From Leptospiraceae bacterium (GTDB taxonomy: Bacteria > Spirochaetota > Leptospiria > Leptospirales > Leptonemataceae): a DNA stretch of 64,000 nt. The stretch lies in contig PBEB01000074.1 of the NCBI GenBank assembly GCA_002717505.1, positions 1 to 64,000 of the forward strand, written 5' to 3'. Below the pieces are notes generated by a model. It saw only the letters and a list, made by a program, of their open reading frames with translations, was not told where the DNA came from and made no database searches. This document shows, piece by piece, positions 7,842 to 16,534 of this stretch (positions within the stretch are counted from its first letter, which is position 1; each line of letters opens with the position of its first letter). A program made the position numbers and the translations under genes.

Positions 7842-9449
7842 ATGGATCGTACCGCTTCTATCGATTCCGAAGTAGATTTACTTGTGCTGGGAGGTGGAAT
7901 CACCGGGGCTGCACTTGCCTACGAAGCATCCAGTCGTGGCTATGAGACGCTGCTTCTGGAGCAAAATGACTTTGGCTCCGGCACTTCGGCAGCCACCGGT
8001 AAGCTAATTCACGGGGGCCTTCGCTATCTTAAGAAGTTTGAATTTGGCCTGGTTCGCGAATCTCTCCGAGAAAGAAGAATTCTATCAAAGATTGCTCCCA
8101 ATTTCGTTTATCCATTTCCCACCATTCTACCGAATCCCGGCATCGTAGAGCGTATGGGATTGATGGCTTATGATTTACTGTCCTTTGATCGAAACCGGGG
8201 AGGTAACAGGCAGAGATTACCCGGAACAAGAAGAATCAAAGGGGAGGCGGCTCGAGCACTGGCGCCGAACTCCCTGGAAAATCCGGCATCCGATGTACTT
8301 CGCTATTTTGACTGTCTTTGCATCAGTCCAGAGCGGTTAACTCTTACTTTCCTCAAGTCCGCAATGAACTATGGAGCGCGAGCGGCGAACTACGTGGAGG
8401 CTCTTCGGTTTCTCGTGAAGGACAATCGTGTAATCGGCGCAATAGTGAAAGATAAAATGAGCGGCAAGGAACATGAGGTTCGCGCTCGTACTGTGGTAAA
8501 TGCCACCGGACCCTGGACTCAAACTCTGTTGAATCGTTCTCTGGAGCAATCTGTACCGGATCCCCAGACCAGGTCGGAAGGGATCTATCTCGTGACTCGA
8601 AAGCTGTCCGAAGAAATGTATCTCTTTGTAGGACGTCATGGGCACTTTAGCTTCGCTCCCTGGAACAATCATAGTCTTATTGGCCCTACCGATACTCCCT
8701 ACCACGGGGAAGTCTCTAAATGGGCTGTTTCTGAACAAAGCATTAATCGATTTCTGGAAGTGATCAATGCCACCGCGGATTTGAAGACTCCTCTGCGAAG
8801 AGAAGATGTACTGTTTGCGTACGGTGGTCTTCGTCCGCTGGCAGAGACAGGCGAGGATACATACAATGCCAGCCGAAGATCGGATCTGCACGATCATGCG
8901 GATGACGGTATGGAAGGACTGATCACAGCGGCGGGTGGAAAGTATACCACCAGTCGTCATTTCGCAGAGGAAATCTTCAGTCGAGTGGTCAAGAAAGTGA
9001 AAAAGAAAGCAGGGCCCCCACTCAGTGAACACCAATTGCTTTTCGGATGTAGCGAAAACGTTGAAGATGAAATACAGGAGTTGCGCCAGTGGGCCGGGCT
9101 GGACGAAAGGACCGCAGATTTCCTGGTGAGGCATTATGGAACCGAGGCACGTTCTCTTGTTTCGGAGGCTCATGGGCCCAATGCATTAGGGCCTATCAAC
9201 GAACGGGGAGAGATTCTAGCCCAGGTGATTTTTGCTGTTCGTCATGAAATGGCTCTAAACGTGGACGATGTTTTGTTTCGCAGAACGGACATAGGCTGGT
9301 TTGGCCATCCGGGAAAAGAGTTAATGGACCAGATCATAGATATAATGGGTGCCGAACTGGGCTGGTCTGCTCGGGAAGCCAATGAACAGAGGAACAGGGC
9401 GGAAGGCCACTATCGTTTTTCTGATAAACCCGGTGACGATTTGCAATGA
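7842..9449 (+). CDS. glpD: FAD-dependent glycerol-3-phosphate dehydrogenase
   Basis: 535 residues from ATG 7842; the frame is open upstream to 7767 but that part overlaps the kinase gene. The enzyme oxidises sn-glycerol 3-phosphate to dihydroxyacetone phosphate and passes electrons to quinone at the membrane. The N-terminal FAD-binding Rossmann motif is VLGGGITGAALAYEASSRGY, followed by GTSAATGKLIHGGLRYL, the GlpD signature. NATGPWT and PLRREDVLFAYGGLRPL are also present, and a C-terminal DAO_C domain follows from about residue 395. No glpF or glpK is adjacent. Position right after the APH-type kinase suggests co-transcription and possibly translational coupling. Confidence 0.93.
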   Translation: MDRTASIDSEVDLLVLGGGITGAALAYEASSRGYETLLLEQNDFGSGTSAATGKLIHGGLRYLKKFEFGLVRESLRERRILSKIAPNFVYPFPTILPNPGIVERMGLMAYDLLSFDRNRGGNRQRLPGTRRIKGEAARALAPNSLENPASDVLRYFDCLCISPERLTLTFLKSAMNYGARAANYVEALRFLVKDNRVIGAIVKDKMSGKEHEVRARTVVNATGPWTQTLLNRSLEQSVPDPQTRSEGIYLVTRKLSEEMYLFVGRHGHFSFAPWNNHSLIGPTDTPYHGEVSKWAVSEQSINRFLEVINATADLKTPLRREDVLFAYGGLRPLAETGEDTYNASRRSDLHDHADDGMEGLITAAGGKYTTSRHFAEEIFSRVVKKVKKKAGPPLSEHQLLFGCSENVEDEIQELRQWAGLDERTADFLVRHYGTEARSLVSEAHGPNALGPINERGEILAQVIFAVRHEMALNVDDVLFRRTDIGWFGHPGKELMDQIIDIMGAELGWSAREANEQRNRAEGHYRFSDKPGDDLQ

Positions 9450-9638
9450 TAGTCCCGGACCCCATCTACGCAAAATATCCAACGTCTTCCAGCTAATCGT
9501 TGGTGGTGTAAGCCAGGTGACCATCAAAGAGGAATAGGGGCTCCACATAGAAGGATTAATTTTCCAGAAGAAGAGGATTGGCCTCAATGTCTTTTTCATT
9601 GGCTGGACATGAAGCGGTTTACGGACTAAACTGGATGC

Positions 9639-10631
9639 ATGGAAATGAAAAGGATCGGCCCATCAAATGTTCATGTTACGCCACTGACTTTCGGTGCCTG
9701 GGCCATCGGTGGTTGGATGTGGGGAGGAGCCGAGGAAAAGGATGCTCTGGCTGCCATCGAGAAGTCCCTGGATTTAGGAATAACTACAATTGACACCGCG
9801 CCTGTTTATGGCTTTGGCAGAAGCGAAGAGATCGTGGGAAAGGCCCTGAAGAGTGTTCCTCGAGATAGCTATCAACTGCTCACCAAATGTGGTATGAACT
9901 GGGAGACCGAGGAAGGAGAATACTTTTTCGATACCAACGATGAATCTGGCCGACCCATTCGGATGCATAAGTATGCAGGGAAGAACCGTGTAATCAAAGA
10001 ATGCGAAGATAGTCTGCACAGGTTGCGAACGGACTACATTGATCTATTTCAGCTTCATTGGCCGGATGCCACTACCCCGATCAGTGAAACCATGGAGGCT
10101 TTCGAAAAACTTCGAGAACAGGGCAAAATTCGAGCCGCAGGAGTATGCAACTACTCCGCGCCGCAAATGAAAGAAGCTCTGCAAAGCATAGAACTGGCCA
10201 GCAATCAGGTGCGATACAGCATGGTATCCAGGGAAATCGAGGAAGATGTGGTTCCCACGGCAAAAGATGCAGGAATGAGCATACTACCATACAGTCCCAT
10301 GGAACGGGGTTTTCTAACGGGAAAATTCCATCCCGCTTCGCGCTTCAATGCCGGTGATACAAGAGCCGGTTCGCGATGGATGGAATCGGAGAATATGCAT
10401 AAATTGCAGAAGCTCATTGAAAAGCTTCAGGAGATCGCGAATTCAAAAGGGGCAACCATTGCACAGATAGTTTTGGCCTGGACCATGGGACGACCTCAAG
10501 TAGCCACAGTTCTGGTTGGCGCCCGAAACCCGGATCAGATTCAGGAAAATGCAGGCGCACTTTCGCTTCAGTTGAGCGAAGCGGACTTAAATGATATCGA
10601 AAGAACCATTCAGCAGCTTGCACTTGTATAA
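9639..10631 (+). CDS. Aldo/keto reductase
   Basis: 330 residues forming a (beta/alpha)8 NADPH-dependent oxidoreductase. The catalytic tetrad is visible: D52 and Y57 in TIDTAPVYGFGRSEEIVG, K83 in LLTKCG and H140 in LFQLHWPD. The coenzyme-binding C-terminal part ATVLVGARNPDQIQENAGA is also typical. A 25-residue insertion between the Lys and His motifs is found in bacterial members of the AKR11/13 type. The physiological carbonyl substrate is unknown. The 189-bp gap after glpD holds nothing I recognise and the gene is probably transcribed on its own. An upstream in-frame ATG is not available, and the start MEMKRIG fits the family. Confidence 0.9.
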   Translation: MEMKRIGPSNVHVTPLTFGAWAIGGWMWGGAEEKDALAAIEKSLDLGITTIDTAPVYGFGRSEEIVGKALKSVPRDSYQLLTKCGMNWETEEGEYFFDTNDESGRPIRMHKYAGKNRVIKECEDSLHRLRTDYIDLFQLHWPDATTPISETMEAFEKLREQGKIRAAGVCNYSAPQMKEALQSIELASNQVRYSMVSREIEEDVVPTAKDAGMSILPYSPMERGFLTGKFHPASRFNAGDTRAGSRWMESENMHKLQKLIEKLQEIANSKGATIAQIVLAWTMGRPQVATVLVGARNPDQIQENAGALSLQLSEADLNDIERTIQQLALV

Positions 10632-10858
10632 GCTGGGAGCCGAGCGATGACCTGAGGTGACAGAATTCAGTGTGACAACGGCGAATACTGAGGGGGCCAG
10701 GTAGTGGCGGTGTTCCCAGGCAAGCCTGGCATTCTTATAGGATTTCTGAGTATGTCGGACCTTCTACAATTTCCTGTTACTCGCCAGAACACGCAGGGGT
10801 TTTCTAATTGTAGCATAACCCCCTCTTTCGAATTTCGACATACAGGCTAGGTACAGTT

Positions 10859-12175
10859 ATGAACATGATGGAAATCGCATTCCCCATTATCGTGGGACTG
10901 ATTTTCCTGGAAGTGATTCTGGGTTGGATCCAGCATCGTCCCTATTACAGGGTAAACGATACTGTGGCCGGGATCAGCACCGGTATCATGTTTATGCTTG
11001 TGGGTGTTCCCACTTTGTTCGGCGCGCTTATCGTCTATGATTGGATCGAGCGGAACATTTCCATCTTTGCTCTTTTCAACTGGCAGCCCATTCCTTTTGA
11101 CGATCCTCTTACGTTTCATAGTGCCTTTCCTTTTGTTCAGATTAATGCCATTCCTTTTCTGTACTGGGTGGTTGTATTTTTTGCCGTAGACTGTCTCTAT
11201 TACTGGTTTCATCGACTGTCCCATGAGATTAATTTTCTCTGGGGTTCCCATGTTACGCATCATTCCAGTGAGCAATTCAATCTGGCTGTGTCCTTCCGAG
11301 GTGGAAGTTTTCAGCGAGTGTTTGAATATGCATTCTTTCTGCCTCTGGCCTTTCTAGGGGTGAACTGGTTCATGTTTCTCTTTGCCCACCGTGTTTTGAA
11401 GCTGTGTCAATTCTGGGTGCACACTGCTGCCGTACCGGAACTCGGCTTTCTGGAATACTTTATGGTCACTCCATCCAATCATCGTGTGCATCATGGTAGA
11501 AATCCTCAGTACATCGACAAGAATCATGGAGGAATCTTCATTATCTGGGATCGAATGTTCGGAACCTATGAACCTGAAAGAGAAAAGATCAACTACGGCA
11601 TTACAAATCAGCTAACCAGTTTTAATCCTCTCTGGATGACCTTTCACTACTATTCGGAGCTGTGGCAAATGTCAAAGGGTGCGAAATCCTGGAAAGACAA
11701 GGTTAAGGTCTGGTTTGCCAAACCTGGCTGGAAGCCTGCTGACCTGGGAAGCAGTGAAATTGTCTATTCGGATCCAGATCGACCGGATTACGATCCTCCT
11801 CTTCCGCGAAGAGTGAAGATCTACGGAATCTTTCAGTTCGTTGCTCTTTCCGGTTTTGGTCTGCTCGCCTATAGCCTGGCCCATGACTCCGCTTTTGGAA
11901 TCTTCCGACTGTTGATTCTTATTGGGTTTACCGTGTACGGCCTGACCAATGTAGGCGGGATACTGGATAGCAAAGGCTGGGTATTTCCATCCGAGATGCT
12001 ACGGCTTGTTTTGTTGCCGATGGTAGCTTTTCTGATCCATCTTAATGGGTATCTGGAAGTAAGCACATTGCTTTACATTGTTGGTTATAGTGCTGCTTCT
12101 CTCATCTGGCTTACTCTGTTACGTCGAGCTTTTACCGGTGAGGACGATCCAGAACCTACAGCAATGGCTGCCTGA
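10859..12175 (+). CDS. Sterol desaturase/fatty acid hydroxylase superfamily membrane protein
   Basis: 438 residues with several membrane segments (residues 5-25, 40-60, 90-115, and more in the C-terminal third). The diiron histidine clusters are in order: HRLSHE, HVTHHSSE and HRVHHGRN, a complete eight-His set of the FA_hydroxylase superfamily. The layout, with a C-terminal membrane extension after the catalytic region, resembles alkylglycerol-monooxygenase-like bacterial proteins. It would insert oxygen into a lipid C-H bond using O2, consistent with an aerobic organism. The 227-bp leader has a short CCAGGC/GCCTGG hairpin but no clear promoter. A second ATG two codons downstream is an equally possible start. 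Confidence 0.87.
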   Translation: MNMMEIAFPIIVGLIFLEVILGWIQHRPYYRVNDTVAGISTGIMFMLVGVPTLFGALIVYDWIERNISIFALFNWQPIPFDDPLTFHSAFPFVQINAIPFLYWVVVFFAVDCLYYWFHRLSHEINFLWGSHVTHHSSEQFNLAVSFRGGSFQRVFEYAFFLPLAFLGVNWFMFLFAHRVLKLCQFWVHTAAVPELGFLEYFMVTPSNHRVHHGRNPQYIDKNHGGIFIIWDRMFGTYEPEREKINYGITNQLTSFNPLWMTFHYYSELWQMSKGAKSWKDKVKVWFAKPGWKPADLGSSEIVYSDPDRPDYDPPLPRRVKIYGIFQFVALSGFGLLAYSLAHDSAFGIFRLLILIGFTVYGLTNVGGILDSKGWVFPSEMLRLVLLPMVAFLIHLNGYLEVSTLLYIVGYSAASLIWLTLLRRAFTGEDDPEPTAMAA

Positions 12176-12318
12176 CTTTTAGAGATGCCAACGTGGCCCG
12201 GTTTGCACCTGGCCTTTCCAGCTCCTGTTCGCTTCCCGGACACTTTTTTCGAGTCTTTACAAAAATCTGAGAAATAAAAAAGTAAGGTCTTGTTATTCAT
12301 ACGGTCGTCTAAGCCGTT

Positions 12319-12570
12319 ATGAAGCCACCGATCTGTACATTATGTGGTCACGACTTCCGGGACCAGTGGGATGGGAAGGAAGCCGGTGGTGGTCTGGTTC
12401 AATTCATGGACTATCGACCACCTGGTGCAGGAAAAGTGGGTCATCCTTCTGGTCTGGGTTTCTTTTGCTCCAGCCATCTATCTCAAGCTCGTAGCCTGCA
12501 TCATCTAACTATGCAAGATGCACTTAGAATGATGCGAACTGAAAGCTCTATGACCGGTTCCATTTCCTGA
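12319..12570 (+). CDS. Small protein with a probable CxxC...CxxH zinc site
   Basis: 83 residues: C6 and C9 in ICTLCGHDF, then C50 and H53 in FFCSSH, spaced as in small treble-clef or ribbon proteins. The middle is Gly/Pro rich and the C terminus is helical (LTMQDALRMMRTE). I do not recognise a named family. The pattern of metal ligands and a sensible start after a 143-bp gap make this a likely real gene. Role unknown; no operon partner. Confidence 0.6.
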   Translation: MKPPICTLCGHDFRDQWDGKEAGGGLVQFMDYRPPGAGKVGHPSGLGFFCSSHLSQARSLHHLTMQDALRMMRTESSMTGSIS

Positions 12571-12642
12571 ATCCGGTGAAAACAGGCGGTGGTCCATTTT
12601 CCTGAGCCAGGCTTCGACACCCAGGTACTGCGAAATTCCTGA

Positions 12643-14643
12643 CTAATTCCGGTTCTGAGATTTGATGGCCTCAAGATCTGTGGGCGAGGGAAAAATTCGA
12701 TTCTGATCCAGCAGGTAATAACTCAGATTCAGAAAGGCCCGACTTTTCAGATAGTGTCCCGGGCAATGACTGGCCATATCCTGGTTGGCCACATCGCAGG
12801 GACCTTCACTTTCATGAGGTGGATGTATGGTGTAGGTCGTGCCCGGTCCGCCTTCCACAGATTGAACATAGAACAAGGGTTCCTGTATCCATCCAAAAAG
12901 ATTTCCGTAGGCGAAATACGCTGATCCACCTTCGGACTTCATTAGATCTCGACCGAATGAAGTGAAGTAAGTCTCTTTGCCGATGAATCCAAGGATGGTA
13001 GGAAAGACATCAAGCTGCGAAACAATGTCATCACGAATTCCGGGCTGAATTTTTCCGGGAGCATAGAGAAGAAGAGGGACATTACGATCTTCATAGTAAC
13101 TCAAGAAGCGATGATGACTATGATCGGAAACGAATACGAAGATCGTATCTTTAAAGTACGGAGCTTTCTTCGCCTCTTCCAGAAAATCATGAATGGCCCA
13201 ATCTGCATAATGATACACATTGAGATACTCATGGTCCTGGACACTTTCATCAAAGATGTTAAACCGTTCCTCGGGAGTGTGATATGGATAGTGCGTGGTT
13301 ACGGTATGTACAGTGGCCAGAAAGGGTTGATCGGCAGGTAGCTTTTGAACTTCCTCATGAATGAGCTGCAGAATTCGACGATCACTGAAACCCCATCCGC
13401 CGGTGCCCTGTTTCATTCCGCGCTTTTCGATCTCTTCTTTACCGATTAGATTCGTAAAGCCCCAGTGGCTCATAATCGTTCGCTTATTGTTAAAGTCCAG
13501 ATCATTACCAGAAACGAAATAGGTTTCATAACCCAGGCTTTGAGCCACAGTTCCCAGGCCGGAAAATCGATTCGTAATCTGCGGAGTCCTGACTGCTGTG
13601 AGCCCGGGACGATCCGGAACGCCTCCTGCCAGAGCCATTAATCCATTTGTAGTCCTTCCTCCAGGAGCATAGAAATGGGTGAAGAATAATCCCTGCTTCA
13701 GTATTTCATTGAAATAGGGTGTGACCGTTTTGCCTTCTACCTGGCCGTCGGTAATGGGCGAAATGAACTTTCCGGTCCACCCTTCCAGAATTACTACCAT
13801 GATATTGGGCGGTCTTCCTTCTCGGGTCGCATCCAGTTTTCGCAGCAGCGGATATTCATCGCTTACAAACGTCGCGCCTGGAAAATCGATGGCCTGCCGC
13901 ACTACGTCAATGGCTACATCCACTTCCATCTTATGGCGCTCCGGGATAGAAGTGCTCTTGAGATCCACGATGGCTGTATAGACCCCGTTCACAGCCAGAA
14001 GATTTATAAAATGATTCCTGGTAAATACTGCATCCGTCACTCGGAGGGGATTGGTTTGAACACCGCCGCGAATCCCAACTACAATGAGAACGATGCATGC
14101 AAAGAATGCGATAAGAGGATGTTTCCAGGATCTGGTATCATGCGCATAGGGGATCTTTTGAAGAAGCCAGATGACCAGAGCAACAAAGCCAGTGGTCAAA
14201 GCCAGGCCACCAATAACAGTGAAGGGAGCGTTCTGGAGCGCGGCTCCGAGAATGACAAAGAGCTCTGTGCCCAGAAAGGCATAGGCTTCGTATCCGATAT
14301 GCTTGTTGGCATTTTCAAAATAGATAATATCTGCCACCAGGATGATTACCTGAAAGAAAAGAACAAAAGGCGGTAGATAAACCCAGAGTAGGCGATAGAG
14401 AGAAAAGCGATTCAGATAGTGGATCATTGCCAGAAGAGCAAAGGGACCCATAATTATACAAACTGTGGAAATATCAAATCTCAATCCAAGAAGAAAAGCC
14501 CATAGAATATCGGTCCAGGGACTATCTCCGGATCGGTAGGAGTAGATGGCAAAAAACAGGATGCGGTAGGCCAGAAAAAGGCCCAGGCTAATGCCAACGT
14601 AGGTCAGGACCAGTCTGAAATTATAGGGTAGCCTCTTCCACAT
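12643..14643 (-). CDS. LTA synthase family membrane sulfatase-fold transferase
   Basis: 666 residues. Five transmembrane helices lie within residues 10-200, followed by an extracytoplasmic sulfatase/alkaline phosphatase-fold domain. Active-site features match LtaS-type phosphoglycerol transferases: metal ligand E287 in VVILEGW, the nucleophile region GGRTTNG (T331/T332), HTVTTHYPYH and FVFVSDHSHH. In Gram-positives LtaS polymerises glycerol phosphate; in Gram-negatives related enzymes (OpgB, EptA-like, or leptospiral LTA-synthase-like proteins) decorate periplasmic glycans or lipids with phosphoglycerol or phosphoethanolamine. With no Gram-positive envelope here the second role is more likely. 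Monocistronic as far as can be seen. Confidence 0.88.
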   Translation of the reverse strand: MWKRLPYNFRLVLTYVGISLGLFLAYRILFFAIYSYRSGDSPWTDILWAFLLGLRFDISTVCIIMGPFALLAMIHYLNRFSLYRLLWVYLPPFVLFFQVIILVADIIYFENANKHIGYEAYAFLGTELFVILGAALQNAPFTVIGGLALTTGFVALVIWLLQKIPYAHDTRSWKHPLIAFFACIVLIVVGIRGGVQTNPLRVTDAVFTRNHFINLLAVNGVYTAIVDLKSTSIPERHKMEVDVAIDVVRQAIDFPGATFVSDEYPLLRKLDATREGRPPNIMVVILEGWTGKFISPITDGQVEGKTVTPYFNEILKQGLFFTHFYAPGGRTTNGLMALAGGVPDRPGLTAVRTPQITNRFSGLGTVAQSLGYETYFVSGNDLDFNNKRTIMSHWGFTNLIGKEEIEKRGMKQGTGGWGFSDRRILQLIHEEVQKLPADQPFLATVHTVTTHYPYHTPEERFNIFDESVQDHEYLNVYHYADWAIHDFLEEAKKAPYFKDTIFVFVSDHSHHRFLSYYEDRNVPLLLYAPGKIQPGIRDDIVSQLDVFPTILGFIGKETYFTSFGRDLMKSEGGSAYFAYGNLFGWIQEPLFYVQSVEGGPGTTYTIHPPHESEGPCDVANQDMASHCPGHYLKSRAFLNLSYYLLDQNRIFPSPTDLEAIKSQNRN

Positions 14644-14688
14644 GGAATGAAGCTCCCAGCATCCGTCCGAGGGTCAAACGATTTGTGG

Positions 14689-15084
14689 CTAGCGAGACTT
14701 GAGATTCTCGATAACCCGCATGAGTCGATCGGTTACCTCTTGAGCTACTGACATAAGATCGGGGTTATTCACCGCTTTCATGGACTCCAGGGGATTGATA
14801 GCGGCCACTTCAGTTCCACCACCTTCTCGTTCCTGAACGATTACGTTGCAAGGTAACATGGTTCCGATTTTATCTTCCATTGTCAGGGCCTTATGAGCGT
14901 AAGGAGGATTGCAGGCTCCCAGGATCCGGTACTTGCGAAAGTCCACATTCAGCTTTTCTTTTAGCTTATCCTGAATATCGATTTCGGAAATGATACCAAA
15001 GCCTTCTTCTTTCAGTGCTGCAGTAACTGTTACGATGGCCTGATCAAAGTCCTGGTCCATTTCTGTGGCAAAATAATAACTCAT
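14689..15084 (-). CDS. DUF302 domain protein
   Basis: 131 residues covering the whole DUF302 fold: EEGFGIISEIDIQDKLKEKL, YRILGACNPPYAHKAL and TMLPCNVIVQE. The conserved GACNPP cysteine and the LPCN cysteine are both present. DUF302 proteins are cytoplasmic or periplasmic, of unknown activity, and often sit in sulfur or persulfide-handling and thiol-redox clusters, commonly with CsoR/CstR-family control. A CsoR-type palindrome lies 36 bp upstream of this start (15121-15139), supporting that link. A purine-rich GGAGAGAT immediately before the ATG gives a good ribosome site. No partner gene of the sulfur pathway adjoins. Confidence 0.88.
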   Translation of the reverse strand: MSYYFATEMDQDFDQAIVTVTAALKEEGFGIISEIDIQDKLKEKLNVDFRKYRILGACNPPYAHKALTMEDKIGTMLPCNVIVQEREGGGTEVAAINPLESMKAVNNPDLMSVAQEVTDRLMRVIENLKSR

Positions 15085-15120
15085 GGATCTCTCCTTCAGG
15101 GCAAGACTGAGTTTCAGTTA

Positions 15121-15139
15121 AATACCCATAGGGGGTATT
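15121..15139. promoter_or_regulatory. CsoR/CstR/FrmR-type operator palindrome
   Basis: AATACCC-ATAGG-GGGTATT: perfect 7-bp arms around five bases. This TACCC...GGGTA pattern with an internal G/C tract is the operator style of the CsoR family, which senses Cu(I), persulfides or formaldehyde. It lies directly upstream of the DUF302 gene. No csoR-like gene is in the window, so the regulator must be elsewhere. Confidence 0.65.
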
Positions 15140-15216
15140 GGCAATCTTTTCTTGGGCCCCGTTCCTGTAGCAGAAGAGGGATGTTGCCGGATCATTGGAC
15201 AGTCTGTCGTTGCTTA

Positions 15217-15636
15217 TCATTGCTCTTCGCCCGAGTTGTCTATCGCATCGATTCTTTCTGTTTTTCCTTCATCCGCACCAGTATTCGCCTCTGACCTGGA
15301 TTCTGTGTCTGGATCTGACCTGGTCCCCTCTTTCTGTGTGGGTGTATCAGAGTTGGCGGCCAGGTACCAGGGAATGGTGATGGGAAGCAGTACGGTGTCG
15401 GCCACGAGGCTGAATGGTAGATCGATGATTCCGCCCACCAGAGCGAGAAGAGCCAGCCCACCGCAATCCAGAGGCGAATCCAGAAGCTTGCTTCCTCCAT
15501 AGATCAGAAGTAGATCGATTTGAGTTCCGCCATATATCGTAGGGTCATTCTCGGAAACATCGTTAATCATGCTCAGTGTAGTAGAGCAATGAAGGTTGAG
15601 CAGAAGGAACAGAACTCCTCCGGCGATAAGTTTCAT
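15217..15636 (-). CDS. YceK/YidQ-like lipoprotein
   Basis: I start it at ATG 15636 (MKLIAGGVLFLLLNLHC, 139 residues), which gives a proper type II signal peptide with Cys17 lipidated; the upstream ATG at 15654 adds six residues. The mature part follows the YceK family pattern: CSTTLSM, YGGTQIDLLLI, then DLPFSLVADTVLLPITIP, followed by an acidic, disordered C-terminal tail of about 45 residues. YceK-like proteins are small envelope lipoproteins of unknown function. The tail is unusual for the family. It precedes the DUF302 gene on the same strand by 132 bp, with the CsoR-type site in between, so the two are probably separate units. Confidence 0.72.
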   Translation of the reverse strand: MKLIAGGVLFLLLNLHCSTTLSMINDVSENDPTIYGGTQIDLLLIYGGSKLLDSPLDCGGLALLALVGGIIDLPFSLVADTVLLPITIPWYLAANSDTPTQKEGTRSDPDTESRSEANTGADEGKTERIDAIDNSGEEQ

Positions 15637-15680
15637 AAATCTAGATTGGAACAATTTATCTCCGCCATATATCCTGAAGT

Positions 15681-16457
15681 TCAGGGAAGTAATAAATACT
15701 TTCCTGGCTCCAGGGTCTTTCTATACTTCTTTTCGTAGTCACGACTGAACAATGTCCGATTCAGGGCCTCTCCTTTAAGAGAAACCATTTCACCATGTCT
15801 CCAATGATATGTCTTTCCCGTTTTCCGTTCCTGCACCCTTTCGCCATGGATGGCAGCGCTCACAGCGCGAATGTTTCCCAGATGTCTCAGGTTTTCAAAA
15901 TCTGCAGCCTTCTCTGGATTCACAAATCTGCATTCCATAAATCGAGTGAACAGAATTGCATCGTGGAAATACTCCGGTACAGTGATGGTTCCGCTGGCAT
16001 GGCTACACTCCACGAATTCGCGCACCATGTTTTTGAATATAAACAGGATTTGCGATCCCAGCCCCGGATGTTTTTGACCGGGAAATAGATTCTCTCCTTT
16101 GGAGCGAATGTTCTGGGTAAGAAACCAATCAATGGAAACCAGTCGGATCGGTTCAGGACCGGTCACTGGATAGTCACCTAATTTGAGCCTGAGAAAGAAC
16201 AGATCCTGATGATCTGCCGAGTAGACATGAATGCGATTATCTGCCAGGGATTCGGTTTCTATAGAAAGAATCCAGTCTTTGTATCCTCTTGCTTCAATCT
16301 CCCGGAATAGTCCCAGCCTCAGAAGTATTTCCTTCACTTCGCTCTCTTTTAGATGACCTAGAAAAAGCTCCGGTCGATCCACAGACCCGCTCAGTCCCAG
16401 TTCGGAAACATCGATGTCTTCTAAGGGAATCGTTTTTTCATCGTCAGAGGGAATCAT
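15681..16457 (-). CDS. Conserved hypothetical protein of 258 residues
   Basis: No family recognised. The sequence has no signal peptide or membrane segment and looks like a soluble cytoplasmic alpha/beta protein: LSIETESLADNRIHVYSADHQDLFFLRLKLGDY, SIDWFLTQNIRSKGENLFPGQKHPGLG and RHGEMVSLKGEALNRTLFSRDYEKKYR. The GQKHPGLG loop followed by a helix could bind a phosphate, which is speculation. It is divergent from the hybrid histidine kinase with only 77 bp between starts, so shared regulation is possible. The downstream YceK-like gene is 45 bp away on the same strand. Confidence 0.7.
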   Translation of the reverse strand: MIPSDDEKTIPLEDIDVSELGLSGSVDRPELFLGHLKESEVKEILLRLGLFREIEARGYKDWILSIETESLADNRIHVYSADHQDLFFLRLKLGDYPVTGPEPIRLVSIDWFLTQNIRSKGENLFPGQKHPGLGSQILFIFKNMVREFVECSHASGTITVPEYFHDAILFTRFMECRFVNPEKAADFENLRHLGNIRAVSAAIHGERVQERKTGKTYHWRHGEMVSLKGEALNRTLFSRDYEKKYRKTLEPGKYLLLP

Positions 16458-16481
16458 ATAGTTAATCTTCCGAAAACCTTA

Positions 16482-16511
16482 TTGACGATCCTCAACCGGC
16501 TTCCCTATATT
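16482..16511 (+). promoter_or_regulatory. Probable sigma70 promoter of the hybrid histidine kinase gene
   Basis: TTGACG at 16482-16487, 18-bp spacer, TATATT at 16506-16511; predicted start near 16518, giving a leader of about 17 bases with no evident Shine-Dalgarno sequence before the ATG at 16535. Confidence 0.5.
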
Positions 16512-16534
16512 TTGCCCAGAAAAACTACGAAACA

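Noticed and set aside
8337-9173. 278-codon open frame on the minus strand inside glpD
   Set aside because: Antisense shadow of a well-supported glpD; no protein-like domain or ribosome site.
10716-10729. Hairpin CCAGGC-AA-GCCTGG after the aldo/keto reductase gene
   Set aside because: Only six base pairs with a two-base loop and no T-run, so not supported as a terminator.
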